Positions 26,045-35,445 of a stretch of 64,000 nt of DNA are shown here, piece by piece. The stretch lies in the NCBI GenBank assembly GCA_019670725.1, contig AP024629.1, forward strand, positions 1,550,001-1,614,000. Direction: 5' to 3'. Numbering within the stretch: position 1 is the first letter of the stretch; every line of letters begins with the position of its first letter. The notes under the pieces were generated by a model. It saw only the letters and a program-made list of their open reading frames with translations. It was not told where the DNA came from and did not search any database. The position numbers and the translations under genes are program-made. This DNA is from Alphaproteobacteria bacterium SO-S41 (GTDB lineage: Bacteria > Pseudomonadota > Alphaproteobacteria > Micropepsales > Micropepsaceae).

Positions 26045-27013
26045 TCATTCGCTCGTGTTTGCGACCAGGATTGCGTCGGCGACGGCATCGTAGATCTCGA
26101 GGTCGCGGCCTATCAGCTTTTGAACAACAGGCTCTCGGCGCAGGACGGCCGCCAAGGCGGAGCGCGGCTTGCTGGGAACGCCATTGAAGACGCGGTCATC
26201 CACTTCGCAGAGACCGGCCATCTGCGACACAAAAGCGGCCATGTCCGCCTCCACGCCGATGGCTTCGTAGTGCGAGAGGGTATCAAGTGCCTGCGCAACG
26301 GCATCGCGCTCCAGCTTGTCTGCCCAATTCAGCACAGTCAGGCGACGGGTCATGGGGTCGGACAGCATATTCTGCTGATCGGCGTCGAGCCGGCGGACGA
26401 TATCGAGGAGGCGCTCGGCCGCGTCAGGCCCTTCGGCACGCGAGGGAGATAAAAGCGTTCCGACCAGAATATCCACCGGATCGGCCAGAAGGGCCGCAAG
26501 GCGGAACTTGCTTCCCCTCAGATACGGGTCGAGGGCGCGCACATGGACTTTACCGCCCAGGTAAAGCGACGTCGTCAACCGCGCATCGATGCAGGCCTTG
26601 CGCGCATCGGGACCTACCAGATGCAGGTCGGGATAGGCCATGTGGAACGCACTGGCGAGCGCTGCGGCGCAGAGCGACTCTTCGCCCTCACGGCAGTCGA
26701 AGGCGAAGAGTTTCGCTTCCACATAGGCGTATGGCCCGCGCCGCACATAGATGAGCAGGCCCGTATCTTCGTCATAGACGCGCACGTCCTTCGCCGATGC
26801 CAATGCCGGAAAGTCCGTGCAGCCGATCTCAAAGCCGCAAATTCCCGTGTCGTGCAGCCCGCCCGTCACCATGCTTGCGTGCGTGAGCGTCGCGCTCACG
26901 ACGGCATTTTCGCCATCCACTGAAACGATGACCTTGGGATGACGCGAGGGGTTGTCTGGCAGCAACCAGCCCGAAATGTAGTCGCCTCGGTCTTCGTCAA
27001 TCCTGAAGTACAT
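26045..27013 (-). CDS. Uncharacterised protein with an N-terminal beta-sandwich of the glycosyltransferase-associated type
   Basis: A 322-residue protein with no signal peptide. Residues ~1-85 (YISGWLLPDNPSRHPKVIV, then HDTGICGFEI) resemble the small beta-sandwich that accompanies many surface-polysaccharide glycosyltransferases. The rest is helical and unfamiliar to me. It is convergent with the GT gene at 25108, ending 19 nt beyond it. The ATG at 27013 is chosen because the longer frame back to 27145 encodes an arginine-rich, non-family-like extension. A role in glycan assembly is plausible from domain and context only. Confidence 0.65.
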   Translation of the reverse strand: MYFRIDEDRGDYISGWLLPDNPSRHPKVIVSVDGENAVVSATLTHASMVTGGLHDTGICGFEIGCTDFPALASAKDVRVYDEDTGLLIYVRRGPYAYVEAKLFAFDCREGEESLCAAALASAFHMAYPDLHLVGPDARKACIDARLTTSLYLGGKVHVRALDPYLRGSKFRLAALLADPVDILVGTLLSPSRAEGPDAAERLLDIVRRLDADQQNMLSDPMTRRLTVLNWADKLERDAVAQALDTLSHYEAIGVEADMAAFVSQMAGLCEVDDRVFNGVPSKPRSALAAVLRREPVVQKLIGRDLEIYDAVADAILVANTSE

Positions 27014-27213
27014 CTGCCTAACCGCGGCGTTCTTGGGAGGCGGGTTTGCGCAAACTTTTTGCTTTCGCAGGGAGACGCGAAGTCCGCGCCCTCTCGATCC
27101 GCGCGGCATGCCGGAATCGAGGTTGGCAGTCAACCGGCAGGCCAACGGAAGACCGCTTGCAGCGATCGCGGCCAGATGAGACGAAAGCCACGAGACGTCC
27201 TAGACTGGCGCCC

Positions 27214-27684
27214 ATGACCGACGACCTGCTGGAAGAAAAACTGCCCAGGATTCCCGAAGGCTATGTCCAGATGAATTGGACGCAGGGCTTCGGCCGCCAG
27301 ATCGGGCCGCTGTTCGAGCGGATCGGCGAGGGCGGCGCTTATACGCGCGCATTTCTGGTCTCCGAGCATCACACCAATGGCATGAAGAACTGCCACGGCG
27401 GGATGTTGATGTCGTTCGCCGACATGGCGCTGGGACATGCGGTCTCGCTGAATGCGCACCGTTTCTGGGTCACGGTGCGGCTGCTGACCGATTTCATCTC
27501 CGCGGCCGAGATCGGCGACTTCGTGGAGGGGACCGGCGAGGTGGTGGGCGAAGAGGACGATCTCTTCACCGTGCGTGGCCGCATCTGGACGGGCGAGCGG
27601 ACCATCATGTCGGCGACCGGGGTCTTCAAAGCGCTGGGCGCGCGACCTGCGAAACCGCACTGGATCCAGGTGGCCGAAGGATGA
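27214..27684 (+). CDS. PaaI-family hotdog thioesterase
   Basis: A 156-residue hotdog protein. [26 protein letters not shown] is the PaaI signature region, with the conserved N/H-G-G and the acidic catalytic residue at D in the following helix. Strands [21 protein letters not shown] and [20 protein letters not shown] complete the fold. It should hydrolyse acyl-CoA thioesters. The stop overlaps the next start (ATGA), so it forms a pair with the alpha/beta hydrolase gene. Confidence 0.9.
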   Translation: MTDDLLEEKLPRIPEGYVQMNWTQGFGRQIGPLFERIGEGGAYTRAFLVSEHHTNGMKNCHGGMLMSFADMALGHAVSLNAHRFWVTVRLLTDFISAAEIGDFVEGTGEVVGEEDDLFTVRGRIWTGERTIMSATGVFKALGARPAKPHWIQVAEG

Positions 27685-28655
27685 GCGACGGCAAGATCAA
27701 TCTGAGGCACGACGAGGGCGGCAAGGCCGGGCCGCTGGCGACCTATGAAGGGCGCGAGCCGCCATCGCCGCGCTGGTTCTTTCACACGATCGCGAAGGCG
27801 CCCGAGCAATTGACGGCGGCGAGCGGCGGAGTGCGGCTCAACGTGCTGCGCTGGGGCGACCGCTCGAAACCCGGGCTGGTGCTGCTGCACGGCAACGGCG
27901 CCCATGCCTGGTGGTGGGCCTTCATCGCGCCCTATCTGGCGGAAAACTACAATGTCGCCGCGTTCGATCTGTCAGGCATGGGCGACAGCGAATGGCGCGA
28001 CGGCTACGCGATGTCGACCTATGCCGACGAGCCGATCGCGGTGGCGGAGGCGTGCGGCATGTTCGAGCATGACGAACCGCCGGTCGTTGTCGGGCACAGT
28101 TTCGGCGGCTTCGTCACCATGATGTGCGGCGCCAAGCACGGCGCGCGGCTGGCCGGCACGATTCTGGTCGATTCGCCCGTTAATCCACCGGACCGGCCGG
28201 GCGGTCCGCCCCATCGCGAAATGCGTCCGCACCGGGTCTATCCGACGCTGGTCGCGGCGCTGGCGCGGTTCCGCCTCGCGCCCGAGCAGAAATGCGAGAA
28301 CGACTATCTCATCGACTATGTCGCGCGGCGCTCGCTGAAAGAGGTCGAGGGCGGCTGGACGTGGAAGTTCGATCCGGCGATCTGGCAGCGTTTCGAAACC
28401 GGCGACACCGCAGCGGCACTAAGGTCGATCTCGTGCCGGGTGGGCATCCTGCGCGGGGACCGATCGATCCTCATGCCGCCCGAGATCGAGGCCTATATGT
28501 TCGAACTGCTGCAGAAAGCGGTGCCGGTCGCGGGCATTCCCCAGGCCCGCCATCACGTCATGCTCGACCAGCCCCTCGCCTTTATCGCGGCGCTGCGGGC
28601 ATTGCTGGCGGACTGGAACCATTCGCGGCCGAACCGCCGGACTGGCCAGGGGTAA
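27681..28655 (+). CDS. Alpha/beta-hydrolase fold protein
   Basis: A 324-residue cytoplasmic alpha/beta hydrolase. It has the oxyanion stretch [13 protein letters not shown], the nucleophile elbow GHSFGG with the serine, and a C-terminal histidine in [10 protein letters not shown]. The acid is likely the Asp in LRGDRS. The substrate is unknown; epoxide-hydrolase- or esterase-like enzymes share this pattern. It is translationally coupled to the thioesterase gene before it, and galE follows 61 nt later from its own predicted promoter. Confidence 0.9.
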   Translation: MSDGKINLRHDEGGKAGPLATYEGREPPSPRWFFHTIAKAPEQLTAASGGVRLNVLRWGDRSKPGLVLLHGNGAHAWWWAFIAPYLAENYNVAAFDLSGMGDSEWRDGYAMSTYADEPIAVAEACGMFEHDEPPVVVGHSFGGFVTMMCGAKHGARLAGTILVDSPVNPPDRPGGPPHREMRPHRVYPTLVAALARFRLAPEQKCENDYLIDYVARRSLKEVEGGWTWKFDPAIWQRFETGDTAAALRSISCRVGILRGDRSILMPPEIEAYMFELLQKAVPVAGIPQARHHVMLDQPLAFIAALRALLADWNHSRPNRRTGQG

Positions 28656-28658
28656 ATC

Positions 28659-28688
28659 TTGTCGCAACCCGTTCCGGCTAATCTATAC
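28659..28688 (+). promoter_or_regulatory. Possible promoter of galE
   Basis: TTGTCG (28659-28664) and CTATAC (28683-28688) with an 18-nt spacer lie about 30 nt before the galE ATG at 28717. They are similar in form to the elements proposed upstream of galU and the coxIV-pnt operon. Confidence 0.42.
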
Positions 28689-28716
28689 GCCGATTGGGTG
28701 AGTTCGGAAGGTAACG

Positions 28717-29697
28717 ATGAAAATCCTTGTCACCGGGGGCGCCGGTTACGTCGGTAGCCATGCCTGCAAGGCGCTGGCGCTGGCGGGACATCAGCCGGTC
28801 GTGTTCGATCATCTGGGGCAGGGCAAGGCCGAGCTCGTGCAGTGGGGCCCGCTCGAGATCGGCGACATCCGCGATGCGGCGCGGCTCGATGCCGTCATGG
28901 CGGCGCATCGGCCTGATGCGGTTATTCACTTTGCCGCGCTGTCAGTGGTGCGGGATTCGGTGTCCGATCCCGCGACCTATTACCGCTCGAACGTGGCGGG
29001 CACGATCGAGCTGCTGGACGCGATGCGCCGGGCCGAGGTGAAGCGGATCGTCTTTTCATCGACCGCCGCCGTCTACGGCCTGCCCGAGACATCGCCGGTA
29101 CCTGAGGAAGCGCTGAAGGCGCCGATCAATCCCTATGGCGTCACCAAGCTGACCATCGAGCATGCGCTGGCCGATTACGGCCGCGCCTATGGGCTGCAAT
29201 GGGCGGCGCTGCGCTATTTCAATGCGGCCGGTGCGGACCCGGACGGGCAGCTCGGCGAGCTGCATGAACCGGAGACCCATGCGATCCCGCTGGCCATTGA
29301 AGCGCTGCTGAGCGGCGGGACGTTCAATGTGTTCGGGCAGGACTACGCGACGCCCGACGGCACCTGCATTCGCGACTATGTCCATGTCAGCGATCTCGGC
29401 GAGGCGCATCTGAAGGCCGTCGAATATCTGGCTGCGGGCGGCGCCTCGCGGGCCTTCAATCTGGGGTCCGGGACCGGCGCGTCGGTGCTGGAAATCCTCA
29501 ACGCGATCGAGCGGGTGGCGGGCAAGCCGGTCCCGGTGGTTTATGGCGACCGCCGGCCGGGCGATCCGCCGTCGCTGATTGCCGATTCAACAGCCGCGCG
29601 GACGATCCTCGGCTGGACGCCGACGCGGTCGGATATCCAGACCATCGCGCGCACCGCGCTCGCCTGGCATCGCAAGATGGGAACGCGGCACGCCTAG
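28717..29697 (+). CDS. galE: UDP-glucose 4-epimerase
   Basis: Interconverts UDP-glucose and UDP-galactose. The 326-residue SDR enzyme shows VTGGAGYVGSHACKAL, VIHFAALSVV, SSTAAVYGLPE, the Tyr-Lys pair in NPYGVTKL, and LRYFNAAGADPDG, which is specific for GalE. The next gene is convergent, with a 4-nt overlap of the stops. Confidence 0.93.
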   Translation: MKILVTGGAGYVGSHACKALALAGHQPVVFDHLGQGKAELVQWGPLEIGDIRDAARLDAVMAAHRPDAVIHFAALSVVRDSVSDPATYYRSNVAGTIELLDAMRRAEVKRIVFSSTAAVYGLPETSPVPEEALKAPINPYGVTKLTIEHALADYGRAYGLQWAALRYFNAAGADPDGQLGELHEPETHAIPLAIEALLSGGTFNVFGQDYATPDGTCIRDYVHVSDLGEAHLKAVEYLAAGGASRAFNLGSGTGASVLEILNAIERVAGKPVPVVYGDRRPGDPPSLIADSTAARTILGWTPTRSDIQTIARTALAWHRKMGTRHA

Positions 29698-30701
29698 GCG
29701 GAGAGCGCCTTCGCCAGGAGCGGCAGGCTCACGTCCATCCGGTAGTCGACGCTGGAGTGGTTGTCGGGAAATTCCTCGTAGGTGTGCGGGATGCCGCGGG
29801 CGGTGAGCAGGCGTGTCAGGCGGCGGGCGCCGTAGACGAGATCGAACTGATCGATGTCGCCGCAGTCGATATAGACGCATTTCAGCTTTTTCAGGTCGTC
29901 GGCGCGTTCGGCCGCGAGGGTGAGCGGGTCCCATTTCATCCACTCCGCCCAACGCTCAGGGATGAGTTCGCAGGTATGCGGATCGATCGGCAGGCGAATG
30001 CCATAGGGCGCCGAGGGATCGGGGTCGTAGGTCGCGGCCATCGCGAGATCCATAAGGATATGGATGTCGGCATCGCCGGCCTTGGGCTTGGCCCAGAAGG
30101 CGTCCAGCCAGGGCGCGATGCCGCCAGCTTTGGCGAGGGCGCGGAGCAGGCCGGGCATGTCGCGGAGATAGCAAAGCTCGAACGCCATATCGCCGGAATG
30201 GCTGGCGGCGGCCGACCAGAAGTCCGGGTGGATGAGGGCGTGGGTGATCGCGCCGTAGCCGCCGGAGCTCTTGCCGAAGACCCCGCGTTTGCCGGCGCCG
30301 CCGCACTTGAAGCGGCGTTCGATTTCCGGGACCGCCTCGGTCAGCAGGAAATCGTCCCATCGGCCCATGGTGGTTGAGTTGATGTACTGGTTGCCGCCGA
30401 GCTTGGTGAAGCAGTCCGGGAAGGCGACCACGACCGGCGGCATGGCGCCTGTCGCAATCAGCCGGTCGAGCCGTTCGGGGACGTTTTCACCAAAATTCTT
30501 CCAATTGGTGTGGACGGGACCGCCGGCGGTGTATCCCACGAGATCGACCAGCAAGGGCAGGCCGGCGCCGTCATGGCCTGCCGGAACGTAAACGTCGATC
30601 CGGCGGCGCGGATCGTCGCCGAGGAGGTTATCCCTGAGGACCGCGCTGGGAAGCGTGAAGCTGGTGACGGCGCCTTCGGGGGTCGTGAGGTCGCGGCGCA
30701 T
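29694..30701 (-). CDS. Alpha/beta-hydrolase, esterase D / antigen 85-like
   Basis: A 335-residue hydrolase of the putative-esterase family (S-formylglutathione hydrolase/esterase D type). It contains the nucleophile motif GKSSGGYGA, YINSTTMGRWDDFLLTEAVPEIERRF (typical of the family) and a C-terminal histidine in EEFPDNHSSVDYRM. No signal peptide is visible. The ATG at 30701 follows AAGGAG, so the upstream extension to 30761 is not used. It is divergent from coxIV and convergent with galE. Confidence 0.9.
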   Translation of the reverse strand: MRRDLTTPEGAVTSFTLPSAVLRDNLLGDDPRRRIDVYVPAGHDGAGLPLLVDLVGYTAGGPVHTNWKNFGENVPERLDRLIATGAMPPVVVAFPDCFTKLGGNQYINSTTMGRWDDFLLTEAVPEIERRFKCGGAGKRGVFGKSSGGYGAITHALIHPDFWSAAASHSGDMAFELCYLRDMPGLLRALAKAGGIAPWLDAFWAKPKAGDADIHILMDLAMAATYDPDPSAPYGIRLPIDPHTCELIPERWAEWMKWDPLTLAAERADDLKKLKCVYIDCGDIDQFDLVYGARRLTRLLTARGIPHTYEEFPDNHSSVDYRMDVSLPLLAKALSA

Positions 30702-30764
30702 GGCGGGCTCCTTGCGATTGGACGGGTAGAGTGGCCCGATCGCCGGCCTGACGTAAGTCACAAC

Positions 30765-30792
30765 TTGTCGGGCGGGGCGCGTTTGCTATAAG
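30765..30792 (+). promoter_or_regulatory. Probable promoter of the coxIV-pnt operon
   Basis: TTGTCG (30765-30770) and TATAAG (30787-30792) are 16 nt apart and lie 45 nt before the coxIV ATG. The TATAAG box is a good -10 match in otherwise GC-rich DNA. Confidence 0.5.
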
Positions 30793-30836
30793 GCGGCCTC
30801 GCGCGGCCGGTTGCCGCACGTGCAGGGGGCAGGGTC

Positions 30837-31091
30837 ATGGCCGACCACGAGTATGTTCACGGCAGTCAGGATATCCACGAGCAGCGGGCGACTTTCGCCC
30901 TGTTCTGGTCGCTGACCAAATGGGGCAGCGTGCTCTGCGTCATCTTGCTGGTGCTGCTCGCGGTCACGCGGACCAATGCCGCGAACTGCAAGAACGGCGA
31001 AGAAGCCGCCCGGCACATCAATGCCTGCGGCAAGCTGCATGCGGTCGAAGCCACCGAAGGTGAGGCGCCTGCCGAAGCGCCGGCGCACTGA
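30837..31091 (+). CDS. aa3-type cytochrome c oxidase subunit IV
   Basis: An 84-residue protein with one transmembrane helix (about residues 30-46) preceded by a short hydrophilic segment ending TFALFWSLTKWGS, the pattern of the small bacterial COX4 subunit. The C-terminal ~35 residues have two cysteines (NCKN, NACGK), acidic residues and an Ala-Pro tail, which is longer than in most subunit IVs. Placement directly upstream of pntA is common in Alphaproteobacteria. Its stop overlaps the pntA ATG by 1 nt. Confidence 0.88.
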   Translation: MADHEYVHGSQDIHEQRATFALFWSLTKWGSVLCVILLVLLAVTRTNAANCKNGEEAARHINACGKLHAVEATEGEAPAEAPAH

Positions 31092-32218
31092 TGAAAATCG
31101 CGGTTCTGCGCGAACGGCGGCCTCATGAGAAGCGGGTTGCCGCCTCTCCCGAGACCGTCAAGAAGCTGATTGCCCTGGGCGCCTCGATCGCGATCGAGAC
31201 CGGCGCCGGCCAGGGCTCGCGGGTGCCTGATTCGGCGTTCGAGGGTGCGGGTGCGACGATCGTCGCAGATGCCGCTGCTGCTGTGGCCGATGCCGACATT
31301 CTGCTGACCGTGCAGCGCCCGGATGCGGCGGTGCTGGCGAACGCCAAGCCGGGCGTGCTGGTGATCGGACTCCTCGCCCCCTATGCCGAGAAAGAGGCGC
31401 TGGCGCCGCTGTCGGCCAAGGCGGCGCTGTTTGCCATGGAATTCGTGCCGCGGATCAGCCGCGCGCAGGCGATGGATGCGCTGTCGAGCCAGGCCAATCT
31501 CGCGGGCTACAAGGCCGTGATCGATGCGGCCTCCGAATTCAGTCGCGCCATGCCGATGATGATGACGGCGGCCGGTACAGTCGCCCCGGCCCGGGTGCTG
31601 GTGTTCGGTGCGGGCGTTGCGGGGCTGCAGGCGATCGCGACGGCGCGGCGGCTGGGCGCCATCGTGTCGGCGACCGACGTCCGTCCCGCTTCGAAGGAAC
31701 AGGTTGAATCGCTGGGTGCGACCTTCGTCGCGGTCATTGACGACGAGTTCAAGCAGGCCGAAACCGCCGCGGGCTATGCCAAGCCGATGAGCCCCAAATA
31801 CCAGGCCAAGCAGGCCGCGCTAATCGCCGAGACGATCAAGAAGCAGGATATCGCGATCTGCACCGCGCTGATCCCCGGCCGTAAGGCGCCGGTGCTGATC
31901 ACCGAGGAGATGGTGGCGACCATGAAGCCTGGCTCGATCATCGTCGATCTCGCGGTCGAGCAGGGCGGCAACTGCCCGTTGTCGAAGCCGGGCGAAGTTG
32001 TCGAAGTGAACGGCGTGACGCTGATGGGGCATTTGAATGTCCCCAGCCGCATCGCGCAGGATTCGTCCAACCTCTATGCCAAGAACCTGCTGAACCTCGT
32101 CACGCTGCTGGTCGACAAGTCGACCAAGACGTTGAACGTGCCGTGGGACGATGAGATCGTGAAGGGCGCGCTCGTCGCCAAGGACGGCGCGATCGTTCAC
32201 CCGCAATTGCAGGGTTAG
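31091..32218 (+). CDS. pntA: NAD(P)+ transhydrogenase subunit alpha 1 (NAD-binding)
   Basis: Soluble domain I of the proton-translocating transhydrogenase that reduces NADP+ with NADH. The 375-residue protein has the alanine dehydrogenase/PNT N-terminal fold ([19 protein letters not shown]), the NAD-binding [37 protein letters not shown], and [16 protein letters not shown]. It is the separate-subunit form seen in Rhodospirillum. pntAB follows 11 nt downstream. Confidence 0.95.
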   Translation: MKIAVLRERRPHEKRVAASPETVKKLIALGASIAIETGAGQGSRVPDSAFEGAGATIVADAAAAVADADILLTVQRPDAAVLANAKPGVLVIGLLAPYAEKEALAPLSAKAALFAMEFVPRISRAQAMDALSSQANLAGYKAVIDAASEFSRAMPMMMTAAGTVAPARVLVFGAGVAGLQAIATARRLGAIVSATDVRPASKEQVESLGATFVAVIDDEFKQAETAAGYAKPMSPKYQAKQAALIAETIKKQDIAICTALIPGRKAPVLITEEMVATMKPGSIIVDLAVEQGGNCPLSKPGEVVEVNGVTLMGHLNVPSRIAQDSSNLYAKNLLNLVTLLVDKSTKTLNVPWDDEIVKGALVAKDGAIVHPQLQG

Positions 32219-32229
32219 GGAAAACGAAG

Positions 32230-32529
32230 ATGGACCATTTCGTTTCGTTCTTCTCGCTCTTCGTGCTGGCGATCTTCGTCGGCTACTTCGTGGTGTGGAG
32301 CGTGACGCCCGCGCTGCACACACCGCTGATGGCCGTCACCAACGCGATTTCTTCCGTCATCATCGTCGGCGCGTTGATCGCGCTGGCGGTGCCGGCCCTG
32401 AACGCGGTGTCGTGGGTTTCCAAGGTGTTCGGCTTCCTGGCGGTGATCCTCGCCAGCGTGAATATCTTCGGCGGCTTCCTCGTCACCCAGCGCATGCTCG
32501 CAATGTACAAGGCGAAAGCCAAACACTGA
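32230..32529 (+). CDS. pntAB: NAD(P)+ transhydrogenase subunit alpha 2 (membrane)
   Basis: A 99-residue protein carrying three transmembrane helices of domain II. The sequence [29 protein letters not shown] is the conserved PntA-2 core, followed by [22 protein letters not shown]. It pairs with PntB's membrane part to form the proton channel. Ribosome site near GGGAAAACG. Next gene starts 11 nt downstream. Confidence 0.94.
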   Translation: MDHFVSFFSLFVLAIFVGYFVVWSVTPALHTPLMAVTNAISSVIIVGALIALAVPALNAVSWVSKVFGFLAVILASVNIFGGFLVTQRMLAMYKAKAKH

Positions 32530-32540
32530 GGAGGCGGACC

Positions 32541-32825
32541 ATGTTCGGCATTCCGGTAGACCAGCTTGCGTTTTACGTGATCGTCGGGGCGGGTGCGCTG
32601 TGCCTGCTGATGGCGTTGATCAGCATGGACCGCCTGATGCGGGCCGCGGGCTTCATCGTGCTGGCGGTTTCGATCGCGCTGCTCGCGATGTGGATCCAGA
32701 ACCAGGCGCAGATCCTGTTCCTGGTCGTCGCCGGCGTCGCCGCGATCATCGCGTTTCTATTCATGGCATCGAGCCGTACGCCGTTGCCGTCCGACATGAA
32801 GGGCCTCAGCACGTCCGGCAAGTAA
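32541..32825 (+). CDS. Small uncharacterised membrane protein within the pnt operon
   Basis: A 94-residue protein with three predicted transmembrane segments (about residues 9-29, 34-52 and 56-76), and a polar C-terminal tail. The ATG is preceded by GAGGAGGCGG, an excellent ribosome site, and sits 11 nt after pntAB and 29 nt before pntB, so it is clearly part of the operon. I recognise no family; it is not one of the three canonical pnt subunits. It could be an accessory subunit of the transhydrogenase membrane domain or an assembly factor, which is inference from position. Confidence 0.8.
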   Translation: MFGIPVDQLAFYVIVGAGALCLLMALISMDRLMRAAGFIVLAVSIALLAMWIQNQAQILFLVVAGVAAIIAFLFMASSRTPLPSDMKGLSTSGK

Positions 32826-32854
32826 GCCGGACGGAGCGGGCAGGGGGATTTTAA

Positions 32855-34261
32855 ATGAACGCCAGCATCGCAGCGCTGCTCTATCTCGCAGCCGGCGTTC
32901 TGTTCATCATGGCGCTGCGCGGGCTCTCCAGCCCGGCGTCGAGTCGGCGCGGCAATCTCTACGGCATGGTCGGCATGGCGATCGCGATTGGCACGACGCT
33001 GATCGCCGAGACCGCTGAGGCCGGCACGGTGACGTGGATCCTGATCGTGCTCGGCATCGCCATCGGCGGCACCGTGGGCGCGATCACCGCGCGGCGCATC
33101 GCGATGACGCAGATGCCGCAGCTCGTCGCGGCGTTCCACAGCCTGGTCGGCATGGCCGCGGTTATGGTGGCGGCGGGCGCGCTCTATAGCCCCATCGCCT
33201 TCGGGATCGGCACGCCCGGCGACATCCGCGGCGAGAGCCTGCTGGAAATGGCGCTGGGCCTGGCGATCGGCGCGATCACCTTCTCCGGTTCGGTCATCGC
33301 CTTCGCAAAGCTGGACGGGCGCATGTCGGGCTCGCCTATCATCCTGCCCTTCCGCCATCTCATCAATATCGCGCTGGCGGCGGCGATCGCCGGGCTTATC
33401 TTCCTCTTCGTGCGGGCCGGCGGCGACTATACGTGGCTGTTCTGGATCATCGCGATCCTGTCGTTCGTAATCGGCGTGACGCTGATCATCCCGATCGGCG
33501 GCGCGGACATGCCGGTGGTCGTCTCGATGCTGAACTCCTATTCGGGGTGGGCCGCGGCGGCACTGGGCTTCACGCTGCACAACGAGGCGCTGCTCATCAC
33601 CGGTGCGCTCGTCGGCTCGTCGGGCGCGATCCTCAGCTACATCATGTGCAAGGGCATGAACCGCAGCTTCATCTCGGTGATCCTGGGCGGGTTCGGCGGC
33701 GACAGCGGCCCGGCGACCGGTGCGGTCGAGACGCGGCCGGTGAAGCAGGGTTCGGCCGACGATGCCGCCTTCATCATGAAGAATGCCGGCAGCGTCATCA
33801 TCGTCCCCGGCTATGGCATGGCGGTGGCGCAGGCGCAGCATTCGCTCCGCGAGATGGCCGACAAGCTGAAGGCCGAGGGCGTGAAGGTTTCCTACGCGAT
33901 CCACCCGGTCGCGGGGCGCATGCCCGGCCACATGAACGTGCTGCTGGCCGAAGCGAGTGTGCCGTATGATGAGGTCTTCGAGCTGGAGGACATCAACAGC
34001 CAGTTCGCGCAGGCCGATGTCGCCTATGTCATCGGCGCCAATGACGTGACCAATCCGTCGGCCAAGACCGATCCCAAGTCGCCGATCTTCGGCATGCCGA
34101 TCCTGGACGTCGAGAAGGCGAAGACCGTGCTTTTCATCAAGCGCGGCATGGGCAGCGGCTATGCCGGCGTCGAGAACGAGCTGTTCTTCCGCGACAACAC
34201 GATGATGCTGTTCGCCGACGCCAAGAAGATGACGGAAGAGATCGTCAAGGCGTTGGGGTGA
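32855..34261 (+). CDS. pntB: NAD(P)+ transhydrogenase subunit beta
   Basis: The 468-residue beta subunit: eight or nine transmembrane helices of domain II, then the NADP-binding domain III. Clear motifs are ITARRIAMTQMPQLVAAFHSLVGMAA, VVSMLNSYSGWAAAALGF, IVPGYGMAVAQAQH, HPVAGRMPGHMNVLLAEA and ANDVTNP. It forms the enzyme with PntA and PntAB. The stop overlaps the GTG of the GNAT gene. Confidence 0.95.
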   Translation: MNASIAALLYLAAGVLFIMALRGLSSPASSRRGNLYGMVGMAIAIGTTLIAETAEAGTVTWILIVLGIAIGGTVGAITARRIAMTQMPQLVAAFHSLVGMAAVMVAAGALYSPIAFGIGTPGDIRGESLLEMALGLAIGAITFSGSVIAFAKLDGRMSGSPIILPFRHLINIALAAAIAGLIFLFVRAGGDYTWLFWIIAILSFVIGVTLIIPIGGADMPVVVSMLNSYSGWAAAALGFTLHNEALLITGALVGSSGAILSYIMCKGMNRSFISVILGGFGGDSGPATGAVETRPVKQGSADDAAFIMKNAGSVIIVPGYGMAVAQAQHSLREMADKLKAEGVKVSYAIHPVAGRMPGHMNVLLAEASVPYDEVFELEDINSQFAQADVAYVIGANDVTNPSAKTDPKSPIFGMPILDVEKAKTVLFIKRGMGSGYAGVENELFFRDNTMMLFADAKKMTEEIVKALG

Positions 34262-34746
34262 CCGGCGCGCTCGCCATCCGCGAAGCGATCTTGCCGGACG
34301 ACGAGCCGTATTTTCGCCGTTTCATCGACGGTCTGCAGGATTTCGAATTCCCTATGGAGCCGAACCGCCGCCGCGACGCGACGGTGGCGGCGGACTATTT
34401 GGCGGTCCTGATGGACGGGGTCGCGACGAAAGACGGCAAGATCTTCGTGCTGGCCGATGAAGCCGGTACGCCGGTCGGCTGGGCCGTCGGTATGATCGAG
34501 CAGGACGATGTGTTCGTCTCCGACGACTGGCGCACCTATGGCCTGATCGCCGAGCTCTATATCGATCCGGCGGCACGGGGCCAGCGCGGCGGCACGCGGC
34601 TGATCGCGGCCTGCGAGGCGCATTTCCGGGCGCGGGGCGTGACGCTGTCGGCGCTGGGCGTGCTGTGGGGCAATGACAATGCCCGGGGGCTTTACGGCAG
34701 TCTGGGGTACGCCCCGACCTCCCTGCGCATGCGCCGGAGGCTCTGA
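34258..34746 (+). CDS. GNAT-family N-acetyltransferase
   Basis: A 162-residue GNAT protein. Y-I-D-P-A-A-R-G-Q-R-G-G-T-R-L is the acetyl-CoA pyrophosphate-binding motif A (R/Q-x-x-G-x-G/A with slight variation), followed by ALGVLWGNDNARGLYGSLGY, the conserved asparagine-tyrosine segment. The acceptor is unknown. It is coupled to pntB by a GTGA overlap, though the biochemical link is not clear. Confidence 0.88.
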   Translation: MTGALAIREAILPDDEPYFRRFIDGLQDFEFPMEPNRRRDATVAADYLAVLMDGVATKDGKIFVLADEAGTPVGWAVGMIEQDDVFVSDDWRTYGLIAELYIDPAARGQRGGTRLIAACEAHFRARGVTLSALGVLWGNDNARGLYGSLGYAPTSLRMRRRL

Positions 34747-34859
34747 TCACGACGTGAGGGCCTGACCCTACTGCGACAGTGTTGCGATGGCGGAGGCCTC
34801 CGGACTCTGGCTAGTCTTCGTCGACGCGCTGAATTTCGGCGTTGATTGAGGGGGCAATC

Positions 34860-35351
34860 ATGATGCGGGCAATGATTTTTGCGGTCGCTCTTGCGTTCGG
34901 TGTTTCTGGCCAAGTCAGCGCCAATGTGGCGCCGCCCGATCCGCCGGGAGTGGAAGAAGAGGCGGCCGGGGTCGTCATCGCCTATCTCGAGAACTTCAAC
35001 TCTGGCAGTGCCGACGGTATTCTTTCGACCTATTCCGACAATCCCGGTTTCATCTGGGTCGAGAACGGCCATGTCGCCTATCGCAGCAAGGCCGATGCGG
35101 CGGCCGGCATGGCGACGGCCATGGGCGCGATGAGAGGCACCCAGTTGAAGACCTCGATGGACGAGTTGCGCATCGTCGCCACCGGCCCTGACTCCATGTT
35201 CGCCTATGTCCCGCTCAAGATCTCGACCCCGGCCGCGTCGGGTCTGGGCGAGCGCCCCACCCGCGACGGCGTGGTGACCATGACGCTGGTGCGCGAGAGT
35301 GGCGAGTGGCGGATTCTCTCCGGCCACATCGCCACAGATCCGGCGCCCTGA
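34860..35351 (+). CDS. Exported SnoaL/DUF4440-like (NTF2-fold) protein
   Basis: A 163-residue protein with a signal peptide (AMIFAVALAFGVSGQVSA) and a mature domain of the NTF2-like type: VVIAYLENFNSGSADGILSTYSDNPGFIWVENG, then strands ending TMTLVRESGEWRILSGHIA. Ketosteroid-isomerase-like and DUF4440 proteins share this form. Two ATG codons (34860, 34863) follow GAGGGGG. Single gene. Function unknown. Confidence 0.8.
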   Translation: MMRAMIFAVALAFGVSGQVSANVAPPDPPGVEEEAAGVVIAYLENFNSGSADGILSTYSDNPGFIWVENGHVAYRSKADAAAGMATAMGAMRGTQLKTSMDELRIVATGPDSMFAYVPLKISTPAASGLGERPTRDGVVTMTLVRESGEWRILSGHIATDPAP

Positions 35352-35445
35352 GGCCGGAGCGACTTGGATCGCGACAAAAAGCGCGTGGCGGTGGGGTGCG
35401 GCGCGGGTGTTTGCTCGGCATGGGACGGGGCGTTCCAACGAGTAG

